A stretch of DNA of 64,000 bases, taken from Chroicocephalus ridibundus. Taxonomy: Eukaryota; Chordata; Aves; Charadriiformes; Laridae. Below are positions 59,101 to 64,000 of this stretch, piece by piece (the first letter of the stretch is position 1; every line of letters starts with the position of its first letter). The stretch covers positions 1,531,501 to 1,595,500 of the forward strand of contig NC_086288.1 in assembly GCF_963924245.1 (NCBI RefSeq), in the 5' to 3' direction. A program made the position numbers and the translations under genes. The notes under the pieces were generated by a model. The model was given only the letters and a program-made list of their open reading frames with translations, was not told the origin of the DNA and made no database searches.

Positions 59101-61979
59101 CCAGCAGGGAAAACTATGCCTTGTTCTAAAGCTCTTTGGGAACCGCTTGCGTAGCCCCACACACCTGGGGGCTGCAGGCTTTCCTGCTCTCTTCAGCCTC
59201 AAACCACCCTTTCCCACATGGCGTCACGCCAGGCAGAAAAATGGCCATATGTCTGGAGACTGGTCCCATGCCCAAAGAGCCAGCAGGGAAAACTATGCCT
59301 TGTTCTAAAGCTCTTTGGGAACCGCTTGCGTAGCCCCACACACCTGGGGGCTGCAGGCTTTCCTGCTGCCTTCAGCCTCAAAACCACCCTTTCCCACTTG
59401 GCGCCGCGCCAGGACCAAAAATGGCCATATGTCTGGAGACTGGTCCCACGCCCAAAGAGCCAGCAGGGAAAACTATGCCTTGTTCTAAAGCTCTTTGGGA
59501 ACCGCTTGCGTAGCCCCACACACCTGGGGGCTGCAGGCTTTCCTGCTCTCTTCAGCCTCAGAAGAACCCTTTCGCACTTGGCGCCGCGCCAGGCCCAAAA
59601 ATGGCCATATGTCTGGAGATTGGTTCCAGGCCCAAAGAGCCAGCAGGGAAAACTATGGCTTTTTCTAAAGCTCTTTGGGAACGGCTTGCGTAGCCCCACA
59701 CAGCTGGGGGCTGCAGGCTTTCCTGCTGCCTTCAGCCTCAAAACCACCCTTTCCCACTTGGCCCCGCGCCAGGCCCAAAAATGGTCATATGTCTGGAGAC
59801 TGGTCCCACGCCCAAAGAGCCAGCAGGGAAAACTATGCCTTGTTCTAAAGCTCTTTGGGAACCGCTTGCGTAGCCCCACACAAACTGGGGGCTGCAGGCT
59901 TTTCTCGCGCTTTCAGCCTCAAAACCACCCTTTCCCACTTGGCGCCGCGCCAGGCCCAAAAATGGCCATATGTCTGGAGACTGGTCCCACGCCCAAAGAG
60001 CCAGCAGGGAAAACTATGCCTTGTTCTAAAGTTCTTTGGGAACCTCTTGCGTAGCCCCACACACCTGGGGGCTGCAGGCTTTCCTGCTGCCTTCAGCCTC
60101 AAAACCACCCTTTCCCACTTGGCGCCGCGCCAGGCCCAAAAATGGCCATATGTCTGGAGACTGGTCCCACGCCCAAAGAGCCAGCAGGGAAAACTATGCC
60201 TTGTTCTAAAGCTCTTTGGGAACCGCTTGCGTAGCCCCACACACCTAAGAGCTGCAGGCTTTCCTGCTGCCTTCAGCCTCAAAACCACCCTTTCCCACTT
60301 GGCGCCGCGCCAGGCCCAAAAATGGCCATATGTCTGGAGATTGGTTCAACGCCCAAAGAGCCAGCAGGGAAAACTATGCCTTGTTCTAAAGCTCTTTGGG
60401 AACCGCTTGCGTAGCCCCACACACCTGGGGGCTGCAGGCTTTCCTGCTGCCTTCAGCCTCAAAACCACCCTTTCCCACTTGGCTTCGCTCCAGGCACAAA
60501 AATGGTCATATGTCTGGAGACTGGTCCCACGCCCAAAGAGCCAGCAGGGAAAACTATGCCTTGTTCTAAAGCTCTTTGGGAACCGCTTGCGTAGCCCCAC
60601 ACAAACTGGGGGCTGCAGGCTTTCCTGCTCTCTTCAGCCTCAAAAGCACCCTTTCCCTCATGGCGCCGCGCCAGGCCCAAAAATGGCCATATGTCTGGAG
60701 GTTGGTCCCACGCCCAAAGAGCCAGCAGGGAAAACTATGCCTTGTTCTAAAGCACTTTGGGAACCTCTTGGGTAGCCCCACACACCTGGGGGCTGCAGGC
60801 TTTCCTGCTGCCTTCAGCTTCAAAACCACCCTTTCCCACTTGGCGCCGCGCCAGGCCCAAAAATGGCCATATGTCTGGAGGTTGGTCACACGCCCAAAGA
60901 GCCAGCAGGGAAAACTATGCCTTGTTCCAAAGCTCTTTGGGAACCGCTTGCGTAGCCCCACACACCTGGGGGCTGCAGGCTTTTCTCGCGCTTTCAGCCT
61001 CAAAACCACCCTTTCCCTCATGGCGTCACGCCAGGCAGAAAAATGGCCATATGTCTGGAGGTTGGTCCCACGCCCAAAGAGCCAGCAGGGAAAACTATGC
61101 CTTGTTCTAAAGCTCTTTGGGAACCGCTTGCGTAGCCCCACAGACCTAAGAGCTGCAGGCTTTCCTGCTGCCTTCAGCCTCAAACCACCCTTTCCCACAT
61201 GGCGTCACGCCAGGCACAAAAATGGCCATATGTCTGGAGACTGGTCCCACGCCCAAAGAGCCAGCAGGGAAAACTATGCCTTGTTCTAAAGCTCTTTGGG
61301 AACCGCTTGCGTAGCCCCACACACCTAAGAGCTGCAGGCTTTCCTGCTGCCTTCAGCCTCAAAACCACCCTTTCCCACTTGGCGCCGCGCCAGGCCCAAA
61401 AATGGCCATATGTCTGGAGATTGGTTCCACGCCCAAAGAGGCAGCAGGGAAAACTATGGCTTTTTCTAAAGCTCTTTGGGAACCGCTTGCGTAGCCCCAC
61501 ACACCTGGGGGCTGCAGGCTTTCCTGCTGCCTTCAGCCTCAAAACCACCCTTTCCCACATTGCGTCACGCCAGGCAGGAAAATGGCCATATGTCTGGAGA
61601 CTGGTCCCACGCCCAAAGAGCCAGCAGGGAAAACTATGCCTTGTTCTAAAGCTCTTTGGGATCCGCTTGCGTAGCCCCACACACCTGGGGGCTGCAGGCT
61701 TTCCTGCTCTCTTCAGCCTCAAAAGCACCCTTTCCCACTTGGCTCCGCGCCAGGCCCAAAAATCGCCATATGTCTGGAGACTGGTCCCACGCCCAAAAAT
61801 CCAGCAGGGAAAACTATGCCTTGTTCTAAAGCTCTTTGGGAACCGCTTGCGTAGCCCCACAGACCTGGGGGCTGCAGCCTTTCCTGCTGCCTTCAGCCTC
61901 AAAACCACCCTTTCCCACATGGCGCCACGCCAGGCACAAAAATGGCCATATGTCTGCTGGTTGGTACCACCCAAAGAGC

Positions 61980-64000
61980 CAGCAGGGAAAACTATGCCTT
62001 GTTCTAAAGCTCTTTGGGAACCGCTTGCGTAGCCCTACGCACCTGGGGGCTGCAGGCTTTCCTGCTGCCTTCAGCCTCAAAAGCACCCTTTCCCACTTGG
62101 CGTCGCGCCAGGCACAAAAATGGCTATATTTCTGGAGACTGGTCCCTTTCCCAAAGAGCCAGCAGGGAAAACTATGCCTTGTTCTAAAGCTCTTTGGGAA
62201 CCGCTTGCGTAGCCCCACACACCTGGGGGCTGCAGGCTTTCCTGCTGCCTTCAGCCTCAAAACCACCCTTTCCCACTTGGCGTCGTTCCACGCACAAAAA
62301 TGGCCATAAGTCTGGAGACTGGTCCCACGCCGAAAGAGCCAGCAGGGAAAACTATGCCTTGTTCTAAAGCTCTTTGGGAACCGCTTGCGTAGCCCGACAC
62401 ACATGCGGGCTGCAGACTTTCCTGCTGCCTTCAGCCTCAAAACCACCCTTTCCCACTTGGCGACGCGCCAGGCCCAAAAATGGCCATATGTCTGGAGACT
62501 GGTCCCTTTCCCAAAGAGCCAGCAGGGAAAACTATGCCTTGTTCTAAAGCTCTTTGGAAACCGCTTGCGTAGCCCCACACTCCTGGGGGCTGCAGGCTTT
62601 CCTGCTGCCTTCAGACTCAAAACCACCCTTTCCCACTTGGCGTCGCTCCAGGGCCAAAAATGGCCATATGTCTGGAGACTGGTCCCACGCCCAATGAGCC
62701 AGCAGGGAAAACTATGCCTTGTTCTAAAGCTCTTTGGGAACCGCTTGCGTAGCCCCACACACCTGGGGGCTGCAGGCTTTCCTGCTGCCTTCAGCCTCAA
62801 AACCACCCTTTCCCACTTGGCGTCGCTCCAGGCCCAAAAATGGCCATATGTCTGGAGATCGGTCCCACGCCCAAAGAGCCAGCAGGGAAAACTATGCCTT
62901 GTACTAAAGCTCTTTGGGAACCGCTTGCGTAGCCCCACAGACCTGGGGGTGCAGGCTTTCCTGCTGCCTTCAGCCTCAAAACCACCCTTTCCCACTTGGC
63001 GCCGCGCCAGGTAGAAAAATGGCCATATGTCTGGAGACTGGTCCCACACCCAAAGAGCCAGCAGGGAAAACTATGCCTTGTTCTAAAGCTCTTTGGGAAC
63101 CGCTTGCGTGGCCCCACAGACCTGGGGGCTGCAGGCTTTCCTGCTGCCTTCAGCCTCAAAAGAACCCTTTCCCACTTGGCGTCGCGCCAGGCACAAAAAT
63201 GGCTATATGTCTGGAGACTGGTCCCTTTCCCAAAGAGCCAGCAGGGAAAACTATGCCTTGTTCTAAAGCTATTTGGGAACCGCTTGCGTGGCCCCACAGA
63301 CCTGCGAGCTGCAGACTTTCCTGCTGCTTTCAGACTCAAAACCACCCTTTCCCACATGGCGTCACGCCAGGCACAAAAATGGCCATATGTCTGGAGATTG
63401 GTCCCACGCCCAAAGAGCCAGCAGGGAAAACTATGCCTTGTTCTAAAGCTCTTTGGAAACCGCTTGCGTAGCCCCACAGAACAGGGGGCTGCAGACTTTC
63501 CTGCTGCCTTCAGCCTCAAAACCACCCTTTCCCACATGGCGTCACTCCAGGCACAAAAATGGCCATATGTCTGGAGACTGGTCCCACGCCCAAAGAGCCA
63601 GCAGGGAAAACTATGCCTTGTTCTAAAGCTCTTTGGGAACCGCTTGCGTAGCCCCAGAGACCAGGGGGCTGCAGGCTTTTCTGCTGCCTTCAGCCTCAAA
63701 ACCACCCTTTCCCACTTGGCGCCGCGCCAGGCCCAAAAATGGCCATATATCTGGAGACTGGTCCCACGCCCAAAGAGCCAGCAGGGAAAACTATGCCTTG
63801 TTCTAAAGCTCTTTGGGAACCGCTTGCGTAGCCCCACAGACCAGGGGGCTGCAGGCTTTCCTGCTGCCTTCAGCCTCCAAACACCCCTTTCCCACTTGGC
63901 ACCGCGCCAGGCCCAAAAATGGCCATATGTCTGGAGACTGGTCCCTTTCCCAAAGAGCCAGCAGGGAAAACTATGCCTTGTTCTAAAGCTCTTTGGAAAC
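61980..64000. repeat. Satellite domain 3: subfamily A again, with private variants
   Basis: In the last 2 kb units return to subfamily A but carry variants rarely seen further left: TTGGCGTCGCTCCAGG (62640, 62820), GTCGTTCCACG (62280) and CTGCAGACTTTCC (62411, 63311 and 63491). Subfamily C is absent. This may be the start of another domain; the array continues beyond the window. Confidence 0.6.

Larger units (their letters stand above)
26150..61900. repeat. Satellite domain 2: interleaved subfamilies A, B and C with large block duplications
   Basis: Two further subfamilies enter here. B has GCTTTTCTCGCGCTTTCAGC and TCATGGCGTCACGCC (first full unit at about 26150). C has CTGCTCTCTTCAGCCTCAG and often CCTTTCGCACTTGG (from about 27246 and 27781). 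The three are mixed in recurring orders rather than at random. One-base length variants (for example CACACAAACTGGG, +1; CCCAAGAGCC, -1; GCTCTTGGGA, -1; CTGGGGGTGCAGG, -1) act as tags that expose duplicated blocks. Confidence 0.8.
19762..64000. repeat. 180-bp satellite array, about 245 monomers
   Basis: Head-to-tail tandem array with a basic period of exactly 180 bp, continuing to the right edge. The first complete unit starts near 19805. The leading piece (about 19770-19805) is truncated, with pyrimidine-rich filler. Monomers are GC-rich and share strongly conserved blocks: CTGCAGGCTTTCCTGC, AAAAATGGCCATATGTCTGG, CCAAAGAGCCAGCAGGGAAA and TTGTTCTAAAGCTCTTTGGG. Almost every unit has sites for PstI (CTGCAG), MscI (TGGCCA) and NdeI (CATATG). 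The unit length is near that of one nucleosome, as in many centromeric satellites. Indels are rare and mostly 1 bp. The family is not recognised. Confidence 0.95.

Noticed and set aside
19740..63837. Dozens of open frames of 60-1962 codons on both strands of the array
   Set aside because: They are the same 60-codon monomer read through repeatedly; open on both strands, no distinct start context, interrupted by 1-bp indels. Not listed as genes.
19805..64000. CENP-B box in the satellite
   Set aside because: Subfamily C has TTCGCACTTGGCG, but it fails the A and CGGG positions of the TTCG-N4-A-N2-CGGG consensus.
19762..64000. CRISPR-like array
   Set aside because: Direct tandem monomers with no spacers, eukaryotic context, no cas genes.

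Overview
The window looks like vertebrate, most probably bird, nuclear DNA. The evidence is CpG-island promoters, long introns with consensus splice sites, and endogenous retrovirus (ERV) gag/env fragments and LTR-like sequence of a kind I recall from bird genomes. That recall is the only basis for 'bird' and was not checked against any database. There is no operon structure, no CRISPR array and no bacterial gene.

Layout. (1) 1-14,550 is a gene-bearing flank. A first CpG island (about 1,490-2,080) has a textbook CTCF motif, ETS motifs and YY1-like motifs. It drives what I read as a small five-exon gene at 1,784-12,967: every junction has consensus splice sites, the phases agree, and the product would be 125 aa. 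I do not recognise the protein. A second CpG island (about 11,640-12,720) lies inside the last intron. It carries two RFX X-box palindromes, an NRF1 palindrome, an inverted CCAAT box and a GC box, a layout typical of ciliary gene promoters. (2) 14,550-19,760 is a retroviral graveyard. It holds an LTR-like repeat, a degenerate pyrimidine-rich tandem repeat, a broken gag on the minus strand with a tRNA-Ser-type primer binding site and LTR, and head-to-head with these a broken env on the plus strand. An LTR end then runs straight into the satellite. (3) About 19,762-64,000 is one uninterrupted satellite array of about 245 monomers of 180 bp. It is still going at the right edge.

The array is the main feature. 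Its first 37 monomers keep an exact 180-bp register and are nearly all one subfamily (A). From about 26.1 kb two more subfamilies (B and C) are interleaved, in blocks duplicated at large scale: an 11,164-bp block (62 units + 4 bp) and later 17-unit and 21-unit duplications. Because 180 is divisible by 3 and the monomer lacks stops in one frame on each strand, the array produces very long open frames on both strands, the longest being 1,962 codons. I treat these as a by-product of the repeat length. Each typical monomer carries an NFI-like palindrome (TGGC-N5-GCCA) with variable centre and conserved arms, and a perfect 10-bp inverted repeat with a 29-nt loop. The setting suggests a pericentromeric or heterochromatic boundary next to a gene, with ERV debris at the border.
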